Source of the DNA: Oscillospiraceae bacterium
Lineage (GTDB): Bacteria > Bacillota > Clostridia > Saccharofermentanales > Saccharofermentanaceae
NCBI GenBank assembly: GCA_902782125.1
Contig: CACZMA010000001.1
Coordinates: forward strand, 62,001-126,000
Direction of reading: 5' to 3'
DNA: 64,000 nucleotides
Part shown: positions 43,365 through 51,631 of the stretch, in pieces
How the letters are laid out: each line of letters begins with the position of its first letter
Numbering within the stretch: position 1 is the stretch's first letter
Made by a program: the position numbers and the translations under genes
The notes under the pieces: model-generated
The model's input: only the letters and a program-made list of their open reading frames with translations
Databases searched by the model: none
What the model was told of the DNA's origin: nothing

Positions 43365-44558
43365 TCAGATACCGCAGAATTCGAGGCCGAGGATCGCATA
43401 TTTGACGAACTTACCTGACCTGCTGATGAATTCGTCAGGCCAGTGACCTGCCATCTTCTCCTCATCCGTAAGGAGCTCAGTATTGAACAGCAGCGCGTTG
43501 GAATACTGCGTAACATCGCTTCCGATGGCACGTCCGCACCAGCTGATATTATTATCGTTAAGGAAGTTAAGCCATTCGTTGGCTTCATCGATATAAAGGA
43601 CACTCGTACCGGTAACATCGGTCGTATTCCACTCGGTCACGATGACGCAGACCTCATTGTCTATCGCTTCCTGCAGATATCCGAGCTGCTTCTCGCCATC
43701 GGTGCCTGCGCTGAAGTGGAATGAATAAGCGATGTTATCCTCATCAATGGGGTCATCTGAAGCCGTATCGACATCGCGGCACAGAGAAGGTGTGCCGACG
43801 ATGATTATGTTATCTGGATCGTTCTCTCTAATGACATCAATAAGGTCTTCTGCATAAGGCTTTACGCAGTCATCCCAGTCTACGGTCTCATCTTCATCGT
43901 CGTAATATGTTCCGCCCGGTTCATTGCAGATCTCATAAAGAACATTGGGCTGCTCTCCGTAAAGAGCCGAGTAACGTGAGAAGAAGTCTACGGCCGCATC
44001 CTTATATTCATTCGGATCGCCGTCAGTAGTGATATGCCAGTCGATTATCACATAGATGCCCTGAGCTATGCACAGATCCGTGATCTGGCAGGCAAGGTTG
44101 AAGTAAGTATCAGGATCGTTGATGTAATCATTGCCGTCTTCAGATTCAGTCTGCACCGCGATACGGAGCACCTGTACTCCCCAGTCTTCTGCAAGGGTCT
44201 TGACCGTCTCTTCGCTGAAGAATCCGTCTACGCACTGGTTAAGACCATATGTGCTGATGCCCTTGAGCTGAACTGTCTCTCCGTCCTCGGATACCAGGTT
44301 CACACCGTCAACAGAGAGCTGGCCGTACTTGAGGACAGGCATCTCCGTGACCATTGCAGTACTGTAAGGGCCGTGCAGAGGCTCGGTCTCTTCTATCGTA
44401 GTCTCCGAAGGTTCCGGAGGCGGGAGCGTTGTCTCGGTGGGATTCGTCGGAATCTCAGAAGGAAGAGTCTCTGCAGGAAGTCTCTTCGAACATCCTGCAA
44501 AAACTGCGGACATGACTAATACCGCGCACAATATGATCGATACCGCTCTATTGTTCAT
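43365..44558 (-). CDS. GH5 family glycosidase lipoprotein
   Basis: A 397-residue surface lipoprotein (lipobox VFAGC, then a Thr/Pro/Glu linker to about residue 65) with a GH5 catalytic domain. Seen: QLKGISTYGL, VIIDWHITTDG, catalytic acid Glu in VLYEICNEPGG and nucleophile Glu in VIVTEWNTT, and a C-terminal SWCGRAIG. GH5 enzymes cut beta-1,4-glucans, mannans or xylan-type chains; the substrate here is open. ATG 44558 is preferred (GGGGAG six bases upstream) over the ATG at 44579. It is in line with the kinase-regulator genes, which links plant-fibre breakdown to sugar sensing. Confidence 0.9.
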   Translation of the reverse strand: MNNRAVSIILCAVLVMSAVFAGCSKRLPAETLPSEIPTNPTETTLPPPEPSETTIEETEPLHGPYSTAMVTEMPVLKYGQLSVDGVNLVSEDGETVQLKGISTYGLNQCVDGFFSEETVKTLAEDWGVQVLRIAVQTESEDGNDYINDPDTYFNLACQITDLCIAQGIYVIIDWHITTDGDPNEYKDAAVDFFSRYSALYGEQPNVLYEICNEPGGTYYDDEDETVDWDDCVKPYAEDLIDVIRENDPDNIIIVGTPSLCRDVDTASDDPIDEDNIAYSFHFSAGTDGEKQLGYLQEAIDNEVCVIVTEWNTTDVTGTSVLYIDEANEWLNFLNDNNISWCGRAIGSDVTQYSNALLFNTELLTDEEKMAGHWPDEFISRSGKFVKYAILGLEFCGI

Positions 44559-44575
44559 GCCGCGCTCCCCGTGAA

Positions 44576-45238
44576 TCATTCTTCGATCGTTACGATCTCG
44601 CCGGCCTTCTTGTAGATAGACTTGGGCGCTACAGTTCCTCTTACCATCGACAGAGGATAGATCCTCGAACCGCGGCCGATGACCGTACCGGGGTTAAGAA
44701 CGCTGCCGCAACCTACTTCGACATTGTCGCCTAATATGGCAGCAAACTTCTTAAGGCCTGTCGCGATATCTCCGCCCTCATACTTAACATGTACGAGAGT
44801 CTTGTCTGACTTGACGTTGGATGTGATGGATCCTGCACCCATGTGTGATTTGTAACCCAATACCGAGTCACCTACGTAGTTATAGTGAGGAACCTGAACG
44901 TTATCGAAGAGGATGACGTTCTTAAGCTCGGTGGAGTTGCCTACAACGCAGTGGGTTCCCACGATCGCACTTCCTCTGATGAATGCGCACTGTCTTACCT
45001 CTGTCTCTGGTCCGATGATGCAGGGTCCCTTGATATAAGCCGTATCGAATACAGTAGCGCTCTTGGCGATCCAGATATCCTCACCCTTCTTCTCATATAC
45101 TTCAGGATCGAGTGTGGGGCCGATCTTCTTTATGAACTCGGATATCTCCGGGAGAACTTCCCAGGGATACTGCTTTCCTTCAAAAAGCGGTGCCGCAATT
45201 GTGTGCGACAGGTCAAGGTATTCACTGATCTCAAACAT
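44576..45238 (-). CDS. Left-handed beta-helix nucleotidyltransferase-like protein
   Basis: A 220-residue protein built mostly of hexapeptide repeats (IGPETEVRQCAFI, VGNSTELKNVIL, LGDNVEVGCGSVLNPGTVIGRGSRIYPL), the left-handed beta-helix of GlmU C-terminal domains and sugar acyltransferases. There is no nucleotidyltransferase N-domain, so it is probably an acyl- or acetyltransferase or a binding protein. It follows the CdaA-YbbR gene, where glmM often stands, and precedes the GH5 gene. GGAGGAATACAT gives a good start. Confidence 0.82.
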   Translation of the reverse strand: MFEISEYLDLSHTIAAPLFEGKQYPWEVLPEISEFIKKIGPTLDPEVYEKKGEDIWIAKSATVFDTAYIKGPCIIGPETEVRQCAFIRGSAIVGTHCVVGNSTELKNVILFDNVQVPHYNYVGDSVLGYKSHMGAGSITSNVKSDKTLVHVKYEGGDIATGLKKFAAILGDNVEVGCGSVLNPGTVIGRGSRIYPLSMVRGTVAPKSIYKKAGEIVTIEE

Positions 45239-45263
45239 ATGTATTCCTCCGTAAGTGGATTAT

Positions 45264-46691
45264 TTAAGTCGCAGGATAGATGGTGACCGGTTCATTCTCA
45301 GGGAACTGTCTCTGAACACGGAAATACACATTATTCTCTGCGCCGGATACTACTATGGGGCAGTTGACGACTCCGGTATCAGTACCTACTCCGGAATAAT
45401 CCACTGCTACGACGATATCGCCCGCGTCAATGTTGTCGATGGTATCTTTACGTCCGACGATCTCAAGTTCGACAGTATCGATAGGGTAAGATACGAGGAC
45501 ATTGGACGGAACATTGATATCTTGGTTGATGGGAACCGTAATGCTCTTGGTAACTACAGGATTGTTGTTGATCTGGATATAGAGCCAGAGCGTAAGTGAC
45601 AGGAAGATCGACAGAAGGAAGAACAGCACTCTGGTACCCGTTGATACGCGCTGCGCATTGGAAGTCTGATCCGCAGCCTGAGTCCTGATCTTGATCTGCT
45701 CGGCAGAATTCTTTACATCAGAATCAGCGGAAGCTGCAGATACATCGCCTCCGTCAGCAACCTGTACCTTCTTGCGCTTCATCCTGCCCAAGAGTTTGCT
45801 GATGCCCTTCTGGTCCTGGGCACGCTCGTCGAGACCGAGGAGATATGCAAGGTTTGCTTCGAGCTCTCTGGTATCCTTCATCTCGAAGAGTCTTCCGTTA
45901 ACAGCTATGGAAGTGGTTCCTCTCTCCTCTGATACGACGATGACGACCGTATCGCCCATCTCGCTGGCGCCAACTGCCGCTCTGTGTCTCGTACCGTATC
46001 TGTCGAGGGAATGCATCGTTACGGACAGAGGCACATGGCATCTTGCCGCCACGATCCTTCCGTCCCTGATGAGAAGTCCGCCGTCGTGCATAGGCGAACC
46101 CTTATAGAAGATGCTCGTAAGCATCGTTGACGTTACCGCAGAATCAAGTGATACGACATTCTCCTGGGTAAGGAGCTCGTTCAGCTTGGTGTTCCTCTCG
46201 ATGAGGATGAGCGCGCCGGTGTATGTCTTTGCCATCTCGCCGCACGCAGTGCAGATCTCGTTGATGAAAGAAGTGAGCCTTGTCCTGTCATCTTCTTCTC
46301 CGTGTCTTAACACTTCGATGAACCTGAGAGATGAGGATCTGAGACCTACTGTCTCGAGAGCTCTTCGAAGCTCAGGCTGGAACAACACGATGAACAGTAT
46401 CGCGAAGACGTACAGGAACGTATTGAAGATGAACCCGACCATGTCGAGTCCTATGATGCCGCAGAAAGCAACGAACAGCAGGATAAAGACGATACCTTTG
46501 ATGAGCTGCCACGCCCTGGTCTGCCTTATGAACAGGAGTATCCAGTAGAAAAGGAACGTAACCAGGACGATATCGAGAATATAGCGGATAAAGTCCCACG
46601 GACTTCCGAAGAAGAGGACTCCGCTGTCGAGGCTCGCGATAAGCTCGTTGATGAATTCTATTATCTGGGTGATAAACGATTCATTGCTCAC
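45264..46691 (-). CDS. cdaA: Membrane diadenylate cyclase CdaA fused to a YbbR domain
   Basis: A 475-residue fusion. Residues about 31-105 hold three transmembrane helices, residues about 110-290 the cytoplasmic DAC domain that makes c-di-AMP from two ATP (DGG at 203-205 where DGA is usual; RHR at 235-237), then a charged linker, a fourth helix (about 353-372) and a single YbbR domain (375-475) outside. In most Firmicutes CdaA and its YbbR regulator CdaR are separate adjacent genes, and CdaR has several YbbR domains. The start is GTG with GGAGG eight bases upstream. Confidence 0.93.
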   Translation of the reverse strand: MSNESFITQIIEFINELIASLDSGVLFFGSPWDFIRYILDIVLVTFLFYWILLFIRQTRAWQLIKGIVFILLFVAFCGIIGLDMVGFIFNTFLYVFAILFIVLFQPELRRALETVGLRSSSLRFIEVLRHGEEDDRTRLTSFINEICTACGEMAKTYTGALILIERNTKLNELLTQENVVSLDSAVTSTMLTSIFYKGSPMHDGGLLIRDGRIVAARCHVPLSVTMHSLDRYGTRHRAAVGASEMGDTVVIVVSEERGTTSIAVNGRLFEMKDTRELEANLAYLLGLDERAQDQKGISKLLGRMKRKKVQVADGGDVSAASADSDVKNSAEQIKIRTQAADQTSNAQRVSTGTRVLFFLLSIFLSLTLWLYIQINNNPVVTKSITVPINQDINVPSNVLVSYPIDTVELEIVGRKDTIDNIDAGDIVVAVDYSGVGTDTGVVNCPIVVSGAENNVYFRVQRQFPENEPVTIYPAT

Positions 46692-46722
46692 CTTGAAGAC
46701 CTCCGCACAAAATATCCTAATA

Positions 46723-46731
46723 ATTATAGCA
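46723..46731 (-). promoter_or_regulatory. Extended -10 (TGCTATAAT) of cdaA
   Basis: TGC plus TATAAT on the minus strand, predicted start near 46716, leader of about 25 bases with GGAGG before the GTG. Confidence 0.6.
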
Positions 46732-46777
46732 TATTAAAGGAAATGCAATTAGGAAGTTTTGCGTGAAGACGGTGGCA

Positions 46778-47284
46778 TTATGCCCAGGGATCAGCCTCCA
46801 CGGGAACTCTGATGTCTGACAGGCACTGTATCTCATTCAGGAACCACTGCCCGGTCGAAGGCTTCTTACGGAGCTTGATCTGTCTGAGAGAGTCAGCACC
46901 GGAGCTCTGAACATGCATTACTGCCCAGTTCTCATTGGTAAATGAATACGGGTTGGAAGCGACATTTACCGCATAAGGCGTATCGGGAGTATATCCGTTC
47001 TCGGGCGTCGCACCTTCAAAGAACGAATTAACCTTATACTGCTTCCCTGCCAGACGGTCCTTGAGGAACTGTTTCTCGAACACGGACATCTCCTCGGGTC
47101 CCTTAAGAACGTTCAGCATAGCGATGGTACCGTCAGTATCCTTCTCATAATTGCAGAGAACTGCCAGCACGAGTGCAGCCGTCTTATACGGTGAATCAAG
47201 AGCTGCTTCCGGCAAAGCGTTAAGTTCTGCCTCGTTAGTCGGTAGTGATGTGAATACGAATCTCTCAAATGTGTTGTCTGCCAT
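46778..47284 (-). CDS. DUF6935-type hypothetical protein
   Basis: A 168-residue acidic cytoplasmic protein without signal peptide. Patterns such as PYAVNVASNPYSF, LRKKPSTGQWFLNEI and the ALVLAVLCNYEKD helix recall a family known only as DUF6935; the family call is from memory. It ends the minus-strand run from 51542, close after a 199-residue unknown protein. AAAGGAG precedes the ATG. Confidence 0.75.
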   Translation of the reverse strand: MADNTFERFVFTSLPTNEAELNALPEAALDSPYKTAALVLAVLCNYEKDTDGTIAMLNVLKGPEEMSVFEKQFLKDRLAGKQYKVNSFFEGATPENGYTPDTPYAVNVASNPYSFTNENWAVMHVQSSGADSLRQIKLRKKPSTGQWFLNEIQCLSDIRVPVEADPWA

Positions 47285-47338
47285 ACTTGTTATCTCCTTT
47301 GCTTTTATGTCTCGATGACTTCAATATGCTTTATCTTC

Positions 47339-47938
47339 TTATCCCTGAAAGCCGGGCATCTCATCTTCATCCGGGACTATCTGCTTCACCAGAATGTATC
47401 CGTACGGCGTCTTCTCGTAGATCTTCCTGGTCTCGGATCTGAGCGAGACATTATCGCCCAGATAATCGAACCTGAAGTGATTAACGACGGATTTGTCTTC
47501 AACAGCTATCAGTATCTCCAATATCTCTGAGACCTTGTCTCCGTCAAGGACATAGCAGGCAAAGAGCATCGGCTTGACGTTCCTGCCCGTTACCATATAC
47601 CTGACACCGACAAAGTATCCGTCGTAATGATCGAATATCTCATAGTTATCGATCATGCCGCCTATGCGGTTCCAAACGCCGCCGAGACGTCCGTCCTTCC
47701 TGACATAGAAAGTGATCTTCGAATTCGAACGCAGCTTATTATCCGAGCTTATCGAGTTCCAGTACCTTCCGAGGTATTCCCCGTACTTGTCCAGCTCCAT
47801 AAGCTTATCTATCTTCCCGTTCGAGCCTTCGCCGAGAACATATTCGTCGCAGCTCATGAGGTCGTTGTCCTTGAGACTGTGCGAATCAAGGTAGCTGCGC
47901 ATGTTGTCCATTACTTCATCTATGTTACTGAAATCCAT
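47339..47938 (-). CDS. Hypothetical protein, 199 residues
   Basis: No family recognised. It is a soluble protein with mixed alpha/beta character: an N-terminal helix (NIDEVMDNMRSYLDSHSL), a central aromatic-rich sheet region (GVWNRIGGMIDNYEIFDHYDGYFVGVRYMVTG), and a Tyr-Ile-Leu-Val-Lys C-terminal strand. There is no signal peptide or membrane helix. AAAGGGGAT precedes the ATG. It lies 15 bases after nagA and 54 bases before the DUF6935-type gene, so it belongs to that transcription unit. Confidence 0.7.
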   Translation of the reverse strand: MDFSNIDEVMDNMRSYLDSHSLKDNDLMSCDEYVLGEGSNGKIDKLMELDKYGEYLGRYWNSISSDNKLRSNSKITFYVRKDGRLGGVWNRIGGMIDNYEIFDHYDGYFVGVRYMVTGRNVKPMLFACYVLDGDKVSEILEILIAVEDKSVVNHFRFDYLGDNVSLRSETRKIYEKTPYGYILVKQIVPDEDEMPGFQG

Positions 47939-47953
47939 ATCCTATCCCCTTTG

Positions 47954-49108
47954 TCATATCTTGTGTCCGCACGAGAACACTTCGGTTATCCTCATACCCT
48001 CATCCATTATGATAACATTTGCTTTCTCTCCGGGAACAAGTTCCGGCACATTCATATTAAGCCTTCTGTAAGGCGCTGCTGTCAGTGCATCCGCTATCTT
48101 CTCTCTTGGTATCCCGAAGCTGTACAGTCTCTGCATCGCCTCAGATACCGGCGTTACGGATCCTGCGAGCCTTCCGTCAGATCCGCCGTATGTCCTTCCT
48201 CCCCTGACCTCGACTTCCGATCCGCCGAGATCGTACTTGCCGTCGGGCATTCCCGCAGCGGACATACTGTCTGACACCACGACTACGCGCCCTTCAAACA
48301 GCTCGAAAACCATCCGCAGCACGGGCGGTTCTATATGGTATCCGTCGCAGATGACCTCAACATAGACCCCCTTGCTGTCATAAGCAGCACCGGGGATTCC
48401 GGGCGCTCGCTTGAGGCAGGGTTCCATCGCATTGAGCATGTGCGTTACGGACGTTCCGCCCGTCTTGAAGAACTTACATGCCGTATCGTAATCAGCCGCA
48501 GAATGAGCAGCCGAGAGGACATATCTTCCCGCAAGCTTGCTGCAAAACTTTTCGCTGCCTTCGAGTTCCGGTGCGATGTCTATTATCTTTATGAGGCCGG
48601 GGTAATCCTTCTCGAGGCTTTCGATGAGAGATACGGAAGGCAGCATCAGTGCCCCGTTGTTCTGTACGCCTGCTCTGGCAGATGACAGGAACGGTCCTTC
48701 GAGGTGAACGCCGAGTATCTCTGCGTGTGGTCCTGCCATGTTCTCAAGGATGTCAGCAGCATCCGATACAGCCTGCAAAGCCTTACGGATATCGTCTTCT
48801 GACATTGTCATGGTCGTCGGAAGGAATGCGCTGACGCCGCATGCGGCAAGCTGTTGAGACATCTTAACTATGTCTTCTGCAGAAGCGTCTGATATGTCCG
48901 TGCCGAAGCATCCGTGGATGTGGCTGTCGAACAGGCCCGGGGTTATGTATCTGCCGGTGCAGTCTGTCGTCTCTACGGTAATGCCTGAAGTGTCCGAAGG
49001 CTCCGGAAGTATAAGGTTAAGCTCAGGATCGAACCAGATATCGCGCTTCTCAAAACAGACTGCTCCGTCACGGATCGCAGCAACAGATCCGCCGGCAAGT
49101 CTTATCAT
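47954..49108 (-). CDS. nagA: N-acetylglucosamine-6-phosphate deacetylase
   Basis: A 384-residue amidohydrolase producing glucosamine 6-phosphate and acetate. Metal and catalytic motifs: DSHIHGCFGTD (HxH), GVHLEGPFLS, LSAAHSAADYD, THMLNAMEP, VVSDSMSAAGMPDG (where NagA usually has TDATAAAG), so the Asp is kept. No nagB is next to it in the window. It starts after the M28 stop by three bases, with GAGGG inside that gene. Confidence 0.95.
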   Translation of the reverse strand: MIRLAGGSVAAIRDGAVCFEKRDIWFDPELNLILPEPSDTSGITVETTDCTGRYITPGLFDSHIHGCFGTDISDASAEDIVKMSQQLAACGVSAFLPTTMTMSEDDIRKALQAVSDAADILENMAGPHAEILGVHLEGPFLSSARAGVQNNGALMLPSVSLIESLEKDYPGLIKIIDIAPELEGSEKFCSKLAGRYVLSAAHSAADYDTACKFFKTGGTSVTHMLNAMEPCLKRAPGIPGAAYDSKGVYVEVICDGYHIEPPVLRMVFELFEGRVVVVSDSMSAAGMPDGKYDLGGSEVEVRGGRTYGGSDGRLAGSVTPVSEAMQRLYSFGIPREKIADALTAAPYRRLNMNVPELVPGEKANVIIMDEGMRITEVFSCGHKI

Positions 49109-49111
49109 GGA

Positions 49112-50476
49112 TCAGCCCTCTGCAACCTGAGCCGAAGGAAGCGTTGTCCCTTGTGTTGCGGCCGGAGTAATGACCGTGCTCTCGGTGGGGTTAGCCAGAT
49201 ACTCCTTGTAAGCCTTGGGAGTCATGCCGGAATCAGAACCCTTGTTAAGAGTCTCGAGCATAACGAAAGCAATGGCATTGATCCTTATCTGAAGGACATC
49301 GCCTGACTTATCGGGAATGCCGTCTTCGTCGGTATCCGTATCCTCTTTCCTGATAACGGAATCCAGAAGTTCGGTAGAATCAGCGGGAGTACCCTTGATC
49401 TGGCCTCCGAACGTCTGAAGATTAAGGTTCTTCGTGTCCTTCATGTCTTCAAGCGCGATGAAGTTGTAATCGTAGCTGTCGAAGAAGACGATCGGTATGC
49501 CTGCCTCATCGAAGACCACATAATCAGACTTGTTGGCAGACACTTCGTTATAGATATCGATGATTCCGTCTCCGTCCAGATCCGTCTTGATACCGGACTC
49601 GTTATAGTAGATATCGAACTTGTAGTTGGTGTAGAGAGTATTGGCATAGCACACATCGTAAGTCTGATAGAGCTTACGGCGCATGGCGTATTTCTTGCCG
49701 GAGATCAGTGAATTATAGCCTGCAGAAGCATATACCTTGTCACCCGCGTAGATGCTCTCGATGCAGTACATGACCTCGATCTTGGACCTCTCTTCTTCCG
49801 TAAGGGATTCATAGAAAGCATAAGCTCCGGCGTAATTGTCCGAACTGGCACCGAAAGCGACAAAATAAACATCATACCCCATCTCGGAATAATCCTTCGC
49901 CCGGGCAAGACATGTCATAAGGCAGCCGATGCCGGATGCATTGTCGGAGATGCCGTCATAGGAATAAGAAGGACCTTCTGTCTCAGCCGGCTCTTCGCCT
50001 TCGCCTTCTCCTTCTCCTTCACCTTCACCGCCTTCTTCGCCCTCACCGCCGGCTGTCTCGGGAACATAGACCATGGCATCGTCGTAATGCGCGCCGATAA
50101 CTGCAATCCTCTTCTCGAGGTTGTAGTTGCCGCTTGCATCTTCAACATAGAAACCGGTACCTTCGATCTTGACGATATAGTTATGCGAAGTCTGTCCGGA
50201 AGAACCGGTAAATGTCTGGATCTCGGGCTCATAGCCAAGTTCCTTCATCTTGTCGCAGATATATCCGCCGGCAGAAACCTCGTCAGCGGAATATGCGCTG
50301 CGGTTCGGATACAGTGCGGCAAGTTCTCTGGCTATGTCTGCACCGTAGGAACCGTAATCGGCGGGGATCGTCTTCTTCGTCTCGCCCTTATCACACGATG
50401 CAAGCGCAAGACAGAATGAAGCCGCCAGAACTCCGGCTGTAGCTTTCTTAACGATATTTGCAAAACTGATCTTCAT
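49112..50476 (-). CDS. M28-family zinc peptidase lipoprotein with (Gly-Glu) repeat insert
   Basis: A 454-residue surface lipoprotein (lipobox LASC at about residue 28). The M28 fold shows metal motifs IGAHYDDAM and GISDNASGI; between them sits a Gly/Glu insert of about 25 residues coded by a six-base tandem repeat (plus strand about 49985-50040). A possible acidic pair and the usual late His ligand are less clear (SDYVVFDEAG, then FFDSYDYN), so activity should not be assumed. A second acidic tail precedes the end. It is followed directly by nagA. Confidence 0.85.
   Translation of the reverse strand: MKISFANIVKKATAGVLAASFCLALASCDKGETKKTIPADYGSYGADIARELAALYPNRSAYSADEVSAGGYICDKMKELGYEPEIQTFTGSSGQTSHNYIVKIEGTGFYVEDASGNYNLEKRIAVIGAHYDDAMVYVPETAGGEGEEGGEGEGEGEGEGEEPAETEGPSYSYDGISDNASGIGCLMTCLARAKDYSEMGYDVYFVAFGASSDNYAGAYAFYESLTEEERSKIEVMYCIESIYAGDKVYASAGYNSLISGKKYAMRRKLYQTYDVCYANTLYTNYKFDIYYNESGIKTDLDGDGIIDIYNEVSANKSDYVVFDEAGIPIVFFDSYDYNFIALEDMKDTKNLNLQTFGGQIKGTPADSTELLDSVIRKEDTDTDEDGIPDKSGDVLQIRINAIAFVMLETLNKGSDSGMTPKAYKEYLANPTESTVITPAATQGTTLPSAQVAEG
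49985..50040. repeat. Six-base tandem repeat inside the M28 gene
   Basis: Repeating CTTCNC-type hexamers (CTTCGC, CTTCTC, CTTCAC on the plus strand) encode alternating Gly and Glu. Copy changes of six bases would keep frame and alter only the acidic loop. Confidence 0.6.
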
Positions 50477-50489
50477 ATAGATGTATCAC

Positions 50490-51542
50490 TCAACCCTTTG
50501 GAACTATGACATCAAGCCTTGATGCAAAGAGTTCCATCGCTTCGTTCGCGGTAAGATTCCTTATCACCCACTTGCCGCGCTCGGCCGCGTCATAGTCTAC
50601 CACATTGACCATATTGCTCCCAGCCTGCCTCAGATTCTCTCTGAGGGACTTTAAGATCATGTCCCTTCCGACGCCCTGCAGGGTTACCGGAAGTCCGAGC
50701 TTGGAATAGACTGCTGCAAGAGGGTTCCTGAGCACATCCGGAATGCATGAGTAGAGACTCAGCGCGAGTGCCTCGCCCTCTGAATAGTTCATGAACCTGA
50801 AATATCCTTCGATCGCGGCTGCTATCTCATTGCCGAGTGTAAGGAGCCTGGGATTCTTGATCTCTACCGCAGTCCTCGCCGCATAGATGCGGTTAAGGAA
50901 TTCTCTGAGGTCTGACTTGTCCGTAAGGCCTGTGACCAGCGTCGGATCTGCAAGGAGCGCGAGTCTGATTATAGGTGCATAGCCGTTGGACTTATACTTG
51001 CCGGGAACGGTAGAAAGGAACTTCGGATCGGCAAATACGGCAGTCGGTTCGGCCTTGATGAATGCGGCATCCTTGTACTTCCCGGAATTGAGATATGCCC
51101 TCTCGGCTACCGTGTTCTCTGCCATGGATCCGAGCGTCGTCGGAACCAGTATAAGATTGCATCTTCCGGAATATACTGATGCGGCAAAAGACGCACAGTC
51201 TATGACGCCGCCTCCGCCCAGAGCTATTATCCAGTCCTGAGCGCCAAGTTCCTGATCTCTTAAGTCAGCTACTATCTCGGAGACTGTCTTAAGGCTCTTG
51301 GATGCTTCCTGGGCATCGCAGGCAATGAGTCTGGGATGGATATTCCTCAGTATGAACTGATTCTCAAATTCGTTATAGTAATAGCCGCTTACCTGCCTGT
51401 CTGAGATGATGGCAACCTTGAAGGGCGCGGGATCTGTCAGACCGAGGTTATTCTTCTCCAATAGATATCCGGCTACGAATTCCGTGGCAATGCCGTTGCC
51501 GCAGTAACAGTCGTAATTCCTGTTGGCTTCAAGCCTGTCCAA
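50490..51542 (-). CDS. AroB-fold (dehydroquinate synthase-like) protein without metal ligands
   Basis: A 350-residue protein. The NAD-binding core is kept (ALGGGGVIDCASFAA near 107-121; PTTLGSMAENT at 134), and the rest aligns without gaps to AroB from memory. All three zinc ligands of AroB are changed: Glu184 to Pro190, His247 to Ala242, His264 to Glu255, and the nearby catalytic Lys to Arg193. Glycerol dehydrogenase relatives would lose the same site. It is therefore unlikely to be a dehydroquinate synthase or a metal-dependent dehydrogenase. The start is TTG, with GGAGG seven bases upstream. It precedes the M28 and nagA genes. Confidence 0.85.
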   Translation of the reverse strand: MDRLEANRNYDCYCGNGIATEFVAGYLLEKNNLGLTDPAPFKVAIISDRQVSGYYYNEFENQFILRNIHPRLIACDAQEASKSLKTVSEIVADLRDQELGAQDWIIALGGGGVIDCASFAASVYSGRCNLILVPTTLGSMAENTVAERAYLNSGKYKDAAFIKAEPTAVFADPKFLSTVPGKYKSNGYAPIIRLALLADPTLVTGLTDKSDLREFLNRIYAARTAVEIKNPRLLTLGNEIAAAIEGYFRFMNYSEGEALALSLYSCIPDVLRNPLAAVYSKLGLPVTLQGVGRDMILKSLRENLRQAGSNMVNVVDYDAAERGKWVIRNLTANEAMELFASRLDVIVPKG

Positions 51543-51631
51543 AGGATTACCTCCTAATAAAAGTTAATTTGTATCTTACCACAAAAGTGATAGAATTAAT
51601 CGATATGTCAATCCCGCACAAGGAGTAAGCT

